DNA of 64,000 nt from Acanthococcus lagerstroemiae (lineage: Eukaryota; Arthropoda; Insecta; Hemiptera; Eriococcidae). Location of the stretch: contig CM063113.1 in NCBI GenBank assembly GCA_031841125.1, positions 34,493,312 to 34,557,311 of the forward strand. The letters are read 5' to 3'. Shown one piece after another: positions 46,401 through 55,810 of the stretch. The translations under genes were made by a program, and so were the position numbers. Every line of letters starts with the position of its first letter. The stretch's first letter is position 1. The notes under the pieces are model-generated. The model did no database searches and had not been told where the DNA came from. It saw only the letters and a list, made by a program, of their open reading frames with translations.

Positions 46401-49400
46401 CTTTGTTTTCTCTTCCAAGGTATATGTAATTTGCTGATTCTTAAATTTTTAAATGATCACGACTGAAAATAAATGACTTAAATGACTGTTAGACACTTAG
46501 ATACAACATACTACACCTCTCCCCCAAAAATATCCACCAATGCCGATGAGTGTAGGTCAACACTACGAAAAAAAATTACCCCTCCCCCCACCAAGAAAAA
46601 TCCCAGCGACGCCTCTACCTGATTTTAAAATTTTCAGCCTTCTAGCGCTCCCGGAAAAATATGTTACCCAACGTGGGATACGTAAGCACAAATATATGGA
46701 TGCGTTATTATACCTTTGCGGCGTGTAATGAGCATATATTTCATCATTTATACTCCTTTTTTCTTATTATTGCGTTAAAAACATCCAACAAAGGAGGGAG
46801 GTATGTACCCCTATGTACCCCCCTCCTGGATCCGCTACTGGGTTTTTCTTCCACCATAAGAAAACTAGTGCTTCGCGAAACCAGGTGCACGTTGTTTCGC
46901 CAGGCGAGTGATCTCTTCGACAAGAATTTCATGGGAAAATATTCGGTGAAAACTCCGATTGCTTTTGAAGAATTTTATCAAGAATCTTCAGGAAAAATGT
47001 TCTATATCTTCGAAGAATTTCCACATTTTGGGCGGAAAAAAGTATTGCCTGGATCCAGGAAATGTACAATACCTGTATTGGAACGTTGAAAATACCTCGA
47101 TTATGGCGCCAAGCCCACGTAATAGCTATCCAAAAACCAGGCAAAAATCCAGATGATCCAAAGAGCTACCGGCCTATATCGTTGTTGTGCCACCTACATA
47201 AAATATTCGAAAGAGTACTTCTAGGCCGTATGTCTGAATGTATCGATGAAAGCCTGATCAGGCAACAGGCGGGCTTCAGACCTGGAAAGTCCTGCACTGG
47301 TCAGGTCCAGAATCTAACACAGCACATCGAAGATGATTTCGAGAAATGTAAGGTCACTGGTGCTGTGTTCGTGGACCTCTCGGCAGCCTTCGATACAGTG
47401 TGTCACCGGATACTTCGGTTCAAGGTGTATCGGCTGACAAAGGATTACAAATTTATGGAAATTGTGACAATGCTACTCAAAGATCGGTGGTTCAACGTGA
47501 CCCTGGATGGAACGGACAGCGCCTGGAGACGGCAAAAGAATGGTTTGCTACAAGGAAGTGTTTTGTCAGCAATTCTCTTTAATATCTACACTAATGATCA
47601 ACCAGTCAGTGGACCCACTCGCCGCTTCCTTTATGCAGATGATCTAGCACTTACAGCACAATGCGACACCTTCGCAGAAGTGGAAGACACACTGAGTCAG
47701 GCAATAGTGGACTTAGACGCATACTATAGGGCCAACCACCTGAAATCAAACCCATCCAAAACTGAGACCTGTTCTTTCCATCTCCGAAATCGGGAGGCTA
47801 AAAGGCAGCTTAATATACAATGGGGTAACATCGCGCTGAACCACACAAACCACCCCAAATACCTAGGAGCGACTCTGAACAGATCACTCACCTACCGGCA
47901 GCATTGTGAGAATACCAAAATGAAAGTCGCAGCAAGAACAAACTTAATTCGAAAATCGGCAGGCAGCAGATGGGGAGCAAAGGCACAGGTTCTACGGACA
48001 TCAACGCTAACTCTGTGTTATTCAGTCGCCGAATACGCATGCCCAGTCTGGGAGCGCTCAGCACATCCTAAGAAGATGGATGTGCCCCTAAATGAAGCAT
48101 GTCGCTTAGTGACAGGATGCCTCAGGCCGACCCCACTCGCCGAGCTGTATGGCCTTGCAGGAATAGCCCCTCCGGAAGTTCGCAGGGAAATTGCAGCCAG
48201 AGTCGAAAAATCCAAGGCAGTGCACAACCCCCTGCATCCCATGTATGGCTCTGACGACTTACCAGAAGGAAGACTGAAATCTAGGCGTAGCTTCCTCAGA
48301 ACAGTCAACGAATTAAGTGCTCCCGCCGAATCAGAGCGCTGCCGAATTTGGAACGCAGCATTGGAAGCTGGAACTCTATGTGAATCATTAACCCGTGGCA
48401 GCCACCTAAAATACGATCTTTGGAAAACCCTAAATAGGCTGAGAAGCAAAACGACACGCTCAAAATATAACCTACATAGATTTGGCTGACGACGATTTAT
48501 GCGAGTGCGGCGAGGTACAAAATAACGGACACTTTTTTAAGTGTCGATTATACGGAGACTATGACGCGGACAGACTGAACCATACAATCGACGACGAGGG
48601 AGTAAAATTCCTCGAGTACTGGGGAAGGAAAGGGATCTGAGTCGACCGGACACGAGGGAAAAAATACGGGGCCCAGACTTGGGCCCTAACAAAAGGTGGT
48701 ACGCAGAAGCTGCAAAGAACGCAAAGAGCTATGGAAAGGAACATTTTTGGCATTAGGAGGTTGGACAAAATTAGCAAACAAATTTTCAGGAAAAAATCTA
48801 GTATATGACAGACATAGGATATTTTGTGAAGAAACTAAAATGTTTCTGCATTAGAGAATGAAAATTTGTACTGCGCCGGTTGCAAAATGGGGTCGGTTTC
48901 TTCCTCTCCCTCGCAATCAATTTCCTTTCAATACCTCTTCACATAATAATATAAATATAGGTGGATGGCGGACAGCTAGAAAATACCAGGCTAGACAGAC
49001 AAAGAGACAGGCATACTTCCATTAGGCAATTAGACAAAAAGAAATGCAAACACCGTCTACAGGATTTGGAGAGCCAGAGAATCTCTCTTCTCGGCTCCAT
49101 GTTTTCGTATAGCACAGATACAAAAGATACACTGAATAGAGGTACAGAGAGTTTGTGTTGATTCCTGAATTCTGATTCTGAAGTCTCGAGTCGGTTCTCA
49201 TTCATCAAGAGAACTCTGCCTTTCAAACATTTTGGGCCAAAGTACGCCAATATACTTTGCAAACTGAAGCCAATAATTGCTGAAAATGTTTCCCTAAACT
49301 CTCTTCGAAAATTCCAAGAGGCAAGTTACCTTCTCTGTTCGATAAGTGGTCCTAGTTTCTTGACTATTCCGAGAGCTTCTCAGTCGAGTTTTCATTTTCC

Positions 49401-49946
49401 ACATTCAGAATCATGTATTCGACACACCTTGTTTATTATTATTTCTCGCGATAAGATGCGTACTTGAACCTCAGAAAATTCATCAGCCCTGCGGCGACGT
49501 GTTCCGTAAAAATGAAAATACGGGTATTGTTTCAATTTACAATCATTCCGAGACCGGGCCAAATCGATCAGAGTGAGCAGGGAAAATACATTTTTGTTTC
49601 TTTCGCTTTGTAACCAAACACTAAAAGCTCGTCGAATTTGGTGACGATGGAAAGGTATTTAAACAATTTTTTTCTTCAACTACGAGGTGTATCTGGTGTC
49701 TTTTTACAATTATTGTAAATGTTATAGGTATTGGCGAATGTATATAGGTACGTTTGGTATGTGTAATGCAACTGACCAGCCTTCTAGGCTGCCTGACGAG
49801 TGGGCGATTCATGCCGTTCATTTTATGATACAATCCGCAAGCGTTGCATAAGTAGTGTCCTGTGCCATCTCGTCGCCATAACGGTGTAGATATGGCTCCA
49901 CAATTGACACACTCTCTACCTTCGGCGTAGTAATCCATATCATCCA
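34270..49946 (-). CDS. two-finger GATA transcription factor, serpent-like (partial)
   Basis: Minus-strand exons: N-finger 49777-49946; candidate alternative exon 42836-42945; C-finger 34588-34752; basic tail from 34431. Both fingers have the Cys-X2-Cys-X17-Cys-X2-Cys pattern. The C-finger plus [10 protein letters not shown] tail binds WGATAR sites; the N-finger modulates binding and recruits Friend-of-GATA. The linker and [14 protein letters not shown] resemble serpent more than pannier, but the call rests on memory of these families. The last exon reads to a stop at 34270, or may splice at 34356 (AATG/GTGAGC). Exons upstream of 49946 are not identified. The N-to-C finger intron is 15 kb and full of transposons. 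Nuclear; in insects serpent acts in blood cells, fat body and endoderm. Confidence 0.85.
34588..34752 (-). CDS. GATA gene, C-terminal zinc finger exon
   Basis: Exactly 55 codons, phase 0 at both ends, between GACGTTACAG and CAA/GTAAGG. It encodes [13 protein letters not shown], the loop with [22 protein letters not shown] and [12 protein letters not shown] replaces the more usual NRPL. All four zinc cysteines are present. Confidence 0.92.
35613..35777. mobile_element. hAT-like MITE, 165 bp
   Basis: Left end CAGAAGCGCAAATAGG, right end (inverted) CATAGGCACAAATAGG. A perfect 8-bp duplication GACAATAG flanks it (35605-35612, 35778-35785). The interior holds a run of G and CCCCCAAGCCCCC. Confidence 0.85.
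37613..37769. mobile_element. hAT-like MITE, 157 bp
   Basis: Left end ATAGGCTCAACC, right end inverted TTATAGGCGTAACC. A perfect duplication GTCCCTAC flanks it (37605-37612, 37770-37777). The interior carries GGGCTATAGCCCTCC-like sequence as in the copy at 22.4 kb. Confidence 0.8.
39315..39575 (-). mobile_element. SINE body, truncated copy
   Basis: It shares most of its length with 50660-50920 in the same orientation, including TTCGCTTACTAGCCACG, GACGTGCACACGCACA, TCTGATCTGGTGGTAACA and TGCCTTGTTCGTGT. The tRNA-like head found at 50.9-51.0 kb is missing here. Confidence 0.7.
39870..40118 (+). mobile_element. MITE of the GAGACGAAAC family, copy A
   Basis: It begins near GAGAGACGAAACTTGAGACT, has a long G run, GAGAAGAAAAATTTGCCGAC, an A-rich centre, AAATTCAAATGAATAGTTTC and ends TAGTTTTGTCACTG. 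It aligns over its length with copies at 40780-41034 and, inverted, 57669-57944. Confidence 0.65.
40780..41034 (+). mobile_element. MITE of the GAGACGAAAC family, copy B
   Basis: ATAGACGAAATTTGACTTTC at the left, GAGAAGAAAAATTTGCCGAC, a poly-C run and TAGTTTTGTCCCTG at the right. The closest match is copy A 900 bp away. No clear target duplication. Confidence 0.6.
41264..42450 (+). pseudogene. I-type LINE 3' fragment with RNase H domain
   Basis: Open for 227 codons from 41264. From about 41500 it shows RNase H features, ending [20 protein letters not shown]. In a second frame it continues [17 protein letters not shown] and LNCPHCEDE, the zinc-like tail that follows RNase H in I-clade LINEs. 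A GCTTGATAATGATAATAATA tail and A-rich repeats end it near 42450. The RT domain is absent and at least one frameshift is present. Inserted in the GATA intron on the opposite strand. Confidence 0.75.
42836..42945 (-). CDS. GATA gene, candidate mutually exclusive exon
   Basis: Acceptor TTTTTTGGTGTTGCAG, donor AGACTG/GTACGTAT, length 110 nt. Read with two bases completing a codon it encodes [20 protein letters not shown]...KSQRRL (36 residues), ending in Arg-Arg-Leu exactly like the N-finger exon. Entry phase and exit phase equal those of the N-finger exon, so either can be joined to the C-finger exon but not both in frame. Drosophila serpent makes one-finger and two-finger isoforms by such an exon choice. 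No zinc ligands are in this exon. Expression is not shown by sequence alone. Confidence 0.75.
42946..45739. other. GATA intron, no further gene recognised
   Basis: AT-rich with poly-C runs at 44590 and 44765. An ORF of 91 codons at 43950-44225 shows no recognisable domain. Confidence 0.45.
45748..46368. mobile_element. hAT-like element, 621 bp
   Basis: Ends CAGAACTGCAATTTTTATGC and (inverted) CAGGGCTGCAATTTTTATGC. The flanks GTCATTAC (45740-45747) and GTCATTAT (46369-46376) form an 8-bp duplication with one change. A TATGC-rich interior is typical of related MITEs. A minus-strand ORF starting near 46116 ([20 protein letters not shown]) faintly recalls the C-terminal dimerisation region of hAT transposases, so this may be an internally deleted copy. 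Confidence 0.85.
46377..47029. other. GATA intron spacer
   Basis: Poly-C rich MITE-like pieces at 46510-46620 and 46780-46850; no bounded element or gene established. Confidence 0.4.
47030..48640 (+). mobile_element. jockey-type LINE, 5'-truncated, RT nearly intact
   Basis: A 475-codon frame (47062-48489) encodes reverse transcriptase: [60 protein letters not shown] (first Asp), [30 protein letters not shown] (YADD), then the thumb and [13 protein letters not shown]. One base after its stop, a second frame gives [19 protein letters not shown], the C-terminal zinc knuckle, to the stop at 48638-48640, so a single-base change separates it from full length. Endonuclease and ORF1 are missing. Opposite in strand to the GATA gene. 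RT motifs are otherwise unbroken, so it is a young copy. Confidence 0.9.
48641..49776. other. GATA intron, no gene recognised
   Basis: Part of the first 100 bp may be LINE 3' end. The rest is ordinary AT-rich sequence. Confidence 0.4.
49777..49946 (-). CDS. GATA gene, N-terminal zinc finger exon
   Basis: Acceptor GAATTTCTAG, donor AGGCTG/GTCAGT, 170 nt (two bases plus 56 codons). It encodes [50 protein letters not shown] and RQPRRL. All four zinc cysteines are present. The exit phase is 0, joining directly to the C-finger exon. Confidence 0.93.
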
Positions 49947-49949
49947 CTA

Positions 49950-50645
49950 GAAATTCGGTGAAAGGCGAGAAATTAGAAATCCGACACAATAAATCGTATC
50001 AATAGTTAGAAATATTTTTGCGGATCAGTTACCAAAATTCGGAAAACTGGAAAATTTTGAAGGGTCGTTTTCTCGCAGCGCGTTACTCTTTATTACATCG
50101 CTCTCGTTTCAATATAAATAAAACCGATAAACTACTTAATTTTATACAGGCGTCACGGATATATACATCATAATTAGTTTTGTACTTACTTTTACTACTT
50201 CTATGGATATTTCGACTGATCTAGGTGGATATTGTCTGATCGTAGTTCTTAATTAACGGGGAGAGGGGGGAGGGAGTACAGAGACGATATTCGTTAAAGC
50301 AACTAAAAAATGATGCTCTTCAAATTTCTTATGTACCAGTTGGCATTTCCTATATACAGAAATATGTTTCCCATTTCAGAAGCACGTCGAAAGAAAGAAA
50401 AACAGTGAATTATTGTCCATAAGGAAATTACGAAATGAGACAAATATCAGAATGAGCGATTACAAGCATTGCTTCTCCTCCCTTCTGTTGTCGCAATCAA
50501 AAAATTGATTTTCAAAATGGGAAAACCTGAGAATCCGAAGACATCTTGAAACCCATTAATGATAGAACAGTATTTATTTAATTCAATATTATTTCAACAT
50601 ACCATTTCTCATTTTTTCTGGTTAGTCTTCTTTAGGCGCCGTATC
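49950..50645. other. spacer upstream of the N-finger exon
   Basis: No exon recognised. A short G-rich run lies near 50260. Confidence 0.4.
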
Positions 50646-50649
50646 CGAT

Positions 50650-51045
50650 GTCGGATACCGGCGGTTGCGGTTCTGACTCGCGACTCTCCTGGGCAGGTTC
50701 GTCGAGATAGTTTGCCATTGCTTTCCCCACGATTCTGTTACGTCAGAGTTTTCCTTCTTGATGCCGAAGAGAGTGCAGCCGCAATTCGCTTACTAGCCAC
50801 GCGTATCACGACGTGCACACGCACAATATTAATCTTTCTGATCTGGTGGTAACATGCTCTGCGATTGTAATGCCTTGTTCGTGTGACCTGGCGGGGGTTA
50901 CAGAATACGCCAAGTTGCCACCTCGAACTGTAGTCGCTGTGTTCGTTAGGATATTAGTGGGGGTACAACATCGCTAGATTTTCGGCGTTGGTGGGAATTA
51001 AACCCGAGATGCAAGCATTGGGGTACGTTAGCACTTGACTACATA
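50650..51045 (-). mobile_element. tRNA-derived SINE, copy 1
   Basis: Read on the minus strand, the head TAGTCAAGTGCTAACG (A-box-like) and GGGTTTAATTCCC (B-box-like) are spaced as in a tRNA. The body that follows is shared with 39315-39575. The end includes AGCAATGGCAAACTATCTCG. Confidence 0.65.
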
Positions 51046-51049
51046 GTTC

Positions 51050-51270
51050 TTCTTTTCTAATTTGCTCTCAACCTGAGCCCTGGAATCCGCCTTTTCGAGC
51101 ATTACCTCAGAGACGTCCGGGAGGCTGTTAAGGTTGGCTTAGCCCTCTTCCCTTCTGGCCGAAAACCCGGCCTAGGTCGAAATCTGGCGAGTTGCTACTG
51201 GGCTCGAACGTGGGACCTCTGGATGCCGAGACCAACGCGCTATCCACTCGTCCAACCAGCTAGCGACGGA
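51050..51270 (-). mobile_element. tRNA-derived SINE head, copy 2
   Basis: Minus strand: GCTAGCTGGTTGGACGAGTG, then GATAGCGCGTTGGTCTC and CACGTTCGAGCCCAGTAG. The A and B boxes of a tRNA promoter are well preserved, but the acceptor stem is poor, so I call a SINE and not a tRNA gene. It abuts copy 1. Confidence 0.65.
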
Positions 51271-52170
51271 ACTAAATAGACACAGTGGGGGAGGGGACGA
51301 TGGCAAGAGTGTTGCTCGCCTGCTTGAGAACCACAACGATCAGACTACAGAAAATAATTCAAATCCAAATACTTTGTACACAGATAGTTTGAAGGTTCGA
51401 ATATAAAAGACCATCAGCAAAATATGCTAAAGCATTAGCTGGCCAATAATCGAATTTCACCAGAAGTTTACCGAAGGGAGGAAGCCTCCCCACATAGGTT
51501 CGACAATTGACCTTAGTTGGGAAGTAAGTGACCCTTAAATAGAGAATTTGGCCAAATTCGAATTTGTAAAAAAAGGTTTGTGCCTGTTTTTGCTACTAAA
51601 ATTAAGGAACAATTTCAAACATTCATGCCCGTGCCCGCTTGTGAAGTAAGGAGCTCCCAAACTTGAAAACATTTTGTCATCTCTCCCCTCCAGGATTTCC
51701 CTCCTAACGCCTCTGGGAACAGAGAGAAAATTTTATTTATCTTTAATGGTGGACCTAACTAAAAAATTGCGCCTCAGCATAAAAATGAAATAAGCATTAT
51801 AGAAAGATAATTAATTTGTAAATTTCGCTCAGGAAACTAAAAGTTTATACAAACAGGATTTCTACCAGATTTGAAAATGGAAAACATTGGAATTTTATTG
51901 GCCCATTTCATACGCCTAATCACAACTAAAAAACAGACGCGTCTATGGAAAGTTTTTGTTATTTATTTATTTTAATCACTGAAAGAATTTTCTCTTTCCA
52001 AGAACTGACCTTTTCTCAAAAAATGTATCCAGTCAAGTTTTCCACAACATTAAAAATACTATACTTTTTTCTGTATTTTTCAATTTTTTTATTGGACTGA
52101 TATTAAAATTATTGGATTTTTTTAGAATATTGGACTTTTATTGGATTTACTGGACCCATTAGACCGGTAG
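51271..52170. other. no gene recognised
   Basis: AT-rich sequence; nothing coding. Confidence 0.45.
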
Positions 52171-52179
52171 ACATACCGA

Positions 52180-53830
52180 AAAATTACAGTTTTCAAAGCT
52201 TGATTAAAACTCTTCAAGATTCTTGAAGACTAGTTTAAGACACTTCGAGATTCGTCCAGACACCTCTGAGACTATTCTAAATATGCTTAAGAATTTCCAA
52301 CACTTTTTCATACCCATTAAAGGCCTTCCAGGTCTGATTGAGGCTTCTGAAGCCTCATCTAAACCTATTAAAACGTAAGAACATCGGTACTGTTAAACTT
52401 GTGTTTCAAGCTGGCGTACCACACATTCAAACATTTTAAATAAATTTTGAGGTTCATTCAAAAGGGGTACTAGACTCTTGAGATTCTTTAAAAGGCTCTT
52501 CCGAACTCGATTCAGTTTCTCCACATATTGTTCAAGACACTTCCTGACTTGTTTCAGATTAACATCGAGGATCTTCCGGACTTATGTACTTCAAAATTCA
52601 AGCTTGATTGAGACCTCTCAAGCAACTTCGGATTCAGGAAATTTATTATTCACGTATTATGTGGAGAAAACATAATTTTTTGACTGAAAAAATTCTCTGT
52701 CTCGATGGAGAATCAAACGCATTACTTCTTAATAATCGTTATTTTAGAGTCTCGGTAACTTAGTCCCCCAGAATAAAGGCCGCGAAAGTCCGGAGAACGT
52801 GAGCGCTACCCCATCCATACCCATAGAGAAATTTTTCAGTCAAAAAATTATTCTTACATCAGTCTCCATGGTAACTTTTTAGAAGTCTTATTTTAACACC
52901 GCCTTAAAATTGTCTCATGATGTTATGACGCCTCCAAATTTTTTTCATACTATTTCAGACTCTTCAGAATTAGTCTAGACATTAAAATATGCTCAGAAAA
53001 TTTTCGAAGAATTCTTGGAGAGTTTTAAACAAGTTTCAAAAAACTCATAGTCTAAGCAAAATCTAAAAAAGTGTCCAAATATCAAGCTCCGAAGAATATC
53101 AAATAGTCTTAAATAAGCACACAACAACCTTGTACGTCTGAAAGAACCTTGACGGTAGCCTAAAATAGGTCTAGATTATGACGTGCAGAGGGAGGGAAGA
53201 AGGGAAGCAGGCTCCCCTTCCTCAAAGAAAATGTTTGGTGTTAGCAAATTTAGGAAAACGAACCCTCAGAAAAGCAGATCGACTTTTTTTTTTTAATTCT
53301 CATTTGGCTAAGTTTACATTTTTATTTGGTAAAATTGAGTCGTTTTGTTCTGTGTTTAGATGAGTCTTAACCCAGTTTGAGAAATCCCTAAAAGTCCCTA
53401 AACGAGTCTTAAAGTGAGACGTAGAAAAATCCTGAATAAATCTACAAGCGACTGAAGAAGTTTCAATTATGCCCGGGGAAGTCCTACACGAGTTCAATAC
53501 TGCTTTAAAGATAATGTAAGTATCTATGCAAGCGTAAAGAACTTTTGAGAAATCTTAGAGAAGTCTGGAGTTATTTTACACAGAAGTCAAACTTGAAATA
53601 GTCTAAAATGAAATGAGAAGAGCCTTAAAAAAGGCTTGAAGTTATATCCAAATTTGGAAAAGCCGTAAGAGTCTTAGTCAAATTCAAAGAGGCTCGGATG
53701 AGCTTAGAAGAGTTTAAAAACGTTCTTATTACTCGTAAATCAAAAATAGTTTTAAACGAATTCAGGAAAGCCTCAAAGTTAGGCTGCAACATGCCAGGAA
53801 GAATCTTGAAGAAGTTTTGACAAAAAAAGT
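52180..53830. repeat. diffuse inverted domain of CTTGAGA/TCTCAAG-like short words
   Basis: From 52180 to 52660 words such as GACTCTTCAAGATTCTTGAA recur every 20-40 bp. From about 53330 to 53830 the complementary style (GAGTCTTAAAG, AGAGAAGTCTGGAG) prevails. In the middle a sharp inverted repeat pairs 52672-52697 with 52826-52851 (one mismatch in 26). Between these arms, the minus strand has a weak tRNA-like promoter pattern (GTTTGATTCTCC). Confidence 0.5.
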
Positions 53831-55439
53831 TTTAAGCATGGGTGAAAGAGAGACCCCAGACTACATTTCCAATAGTTTTTTTCAGGCTCCAGAGACACAT
53901 GCACCTGCAGGTAACTGGATTTCTTCTCAGGTATGTGAGTTTTCGTACTCTTACTTTAGTCTAGGCCACTTAATCTTGAAGTCTAACTTTCACCTTGAAA
54001 TGCAACTTTCTAGTTACATCAGTCAGCAAAATTTAAATAATTTTGTTTTCATGATACATAATTTACCGGACTCATGCGTGTTAGAATTGTAATATTTATG
54101 TAGGTACAATGGTACTGATCATCATATCCAAGGGCGCTAGAGATGCGAGGCAAGAGGGGCATTTGCCCTCTCTCAACTGTATTATTTTGCCCCCTCGGTC
54201 AAACTCAAATTATAGATATGTAATTGAATTAAAGCCCATTATAAATTGCGCAGGACTTCATAATTTTTTTCCAACAAATATTTCAATCCCTATACCTCCA
54301 TACTATAATTTATTATTTTTGCCCTACAAATTTCTTTATAAGAGCCCCCTCCCCCCTCCGAAAAAATGTTTCTTCCATTGCCCCTGGATCATATCTCACT
54401 GCTAAAAATTCCAAAAACATTCTTCCAAGTAGTTAGACGATGCCTAAATTTTGTTCCTGCTAGGACAAAGAGACAGATGATCAAACTGACAAACAGACAG
54501 GCGAATACAGAAACAGGCAGAAAGAACGTGAAGCGCGCTGCACCGTACTAATTTTAAATTTAAAGGCGACCTGCTGCCAGAAATCAGTCTACCGACCTTT
54601 CAAACCTATGAAACGGTATCCATATTGCATTTCATAAAATTTCGAAGCCTGCCCCTTCCAGGTGTCATAGTTTTCGAGTTAAGGCTACATAATTAGAAAA
54701 AATGAATTCAGTGATCCTTTCAACTGGCGAAACAGTACCACGTATGATGCATTTCTTGAAAATTTCTTAGCCGGTACCACAATTTTGAATTCACACCTGA
54801 ATCAATATCATGATCGAGGTCTGCGACTTTGGAGCAGCTTTAGCCGATGTCTAAATTTGATGATTCGCTCTAATGAGGCTTTTCACAGTTGTACTAGAAG
54901 AGTTACTAGCCCTCCCCCCCCCCCTCCCAGAAAAAGAAGAATGCAAATTTTGAAGTGTGATATCTAAGGACAAGGGGACAGGAACGGAAAAATTCCAGGG
55001 ATAAGTAGACGTGAATGTAGAAAAATGGATCTAGGGATACTTTGCATCCCTTCTTTTCGTTCGAGGCGGTGAGACCACAAAAAAAAAAAAAAAGAAGAAG
55101 AAGAAACGGTATTTTCTTCCACATGTGTTAATGCATGGTGAAATACAGGGTCACTTTCAACCACCTACATAGGGATTTGAAAGCAGTTACGAAAAAATGA
55201 TAAGAAACTTCTCTTATGTAGCATTTGATGAGAAACATTTTTTGTGTGAAAAGTTTCCACCTAGAGTTGATATTCTCAAAGTTTTCTAACAAGAACTGGT
55301 TTTTCGGAGGTGGGAGGGAGAGCGTTCAGCATTCTGCCCGGACAAAGCTCAAACGGAATTCTCGAGAACTTATAGTATGTTGATTAGGAAGATCAACCAT
55401 TTTTCATTCATTTGTTGATCAGCTCAGTAGCCTCACTTT
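53831..55439. other. no gene recognised, one MITE
   Basis: It holds the MITE at 54128-54386 and poly-C and poly-A runs near 54910 and 55080. No coding pattern. Confidence 0.45.
54128..54386. mobile_element. hAT-like MITE, 259 bp
   Basis: Ends CCAAGGGCGCTAG and (inverted) CAGGGGCAATGG. The flanks CATCATAT (54120-54127) and GATCATAT (54387-54394) differ by one base. The interior has CCCCCTCGG and a C-rich run. Confidence 0.55.
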
Positions 55440-55810
55440 TATAGCCAAAGTGAGAATTTTACAGAGCATTATCCCTTTCACTTCACTATGGGTTCTGGAT
55501 ACTCTAGTCCCAATGCTTCGCGTTTTGTCTCGGCTATTGCTGGACATTGACATATGATATGGATCGAGGTTTCTTTCTCTTCTCCACAGTACCTACAGAA
55601 GCCGCTTTTCACCACTCCTATTTTATACCACATGTGTTTTGTAGCCCCAAGACCAGTTAGTAGTTCGACCTTGAGCCTTGCATGTTTCCTGTCAAGTCTT
55701 AATAGGAACTTGACATTCTCACTGGGGGCGTCCCCTATCAGTGTTTTGCTGACTTTCATGCCACTGACCAACCGCCAGCGCATAAGGTCAACCATACATC
55801 TATGCCAAAT
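55440..55810 (-). pseudogene. LINE C-terminal fragment with zinc knuckle
   Basis: Minus-strand ORF with KHARLKVELLTGLGATKHM, then FCRYCGEEKETSIHIICQCP, a Cys-X2-Cys...His-X4-Cys knuckle typical of the tail after RNase H or RT in I- and R1-type LINEs. No RT remains. The frame stops at 55478. Confidence 0.65.

Noticed and set aside
51186..51270. A functional tRNA gene on the minus strand
   Set aside because: A and B boxes are good but the acceptor stem does not pair well and a SINE body follows.
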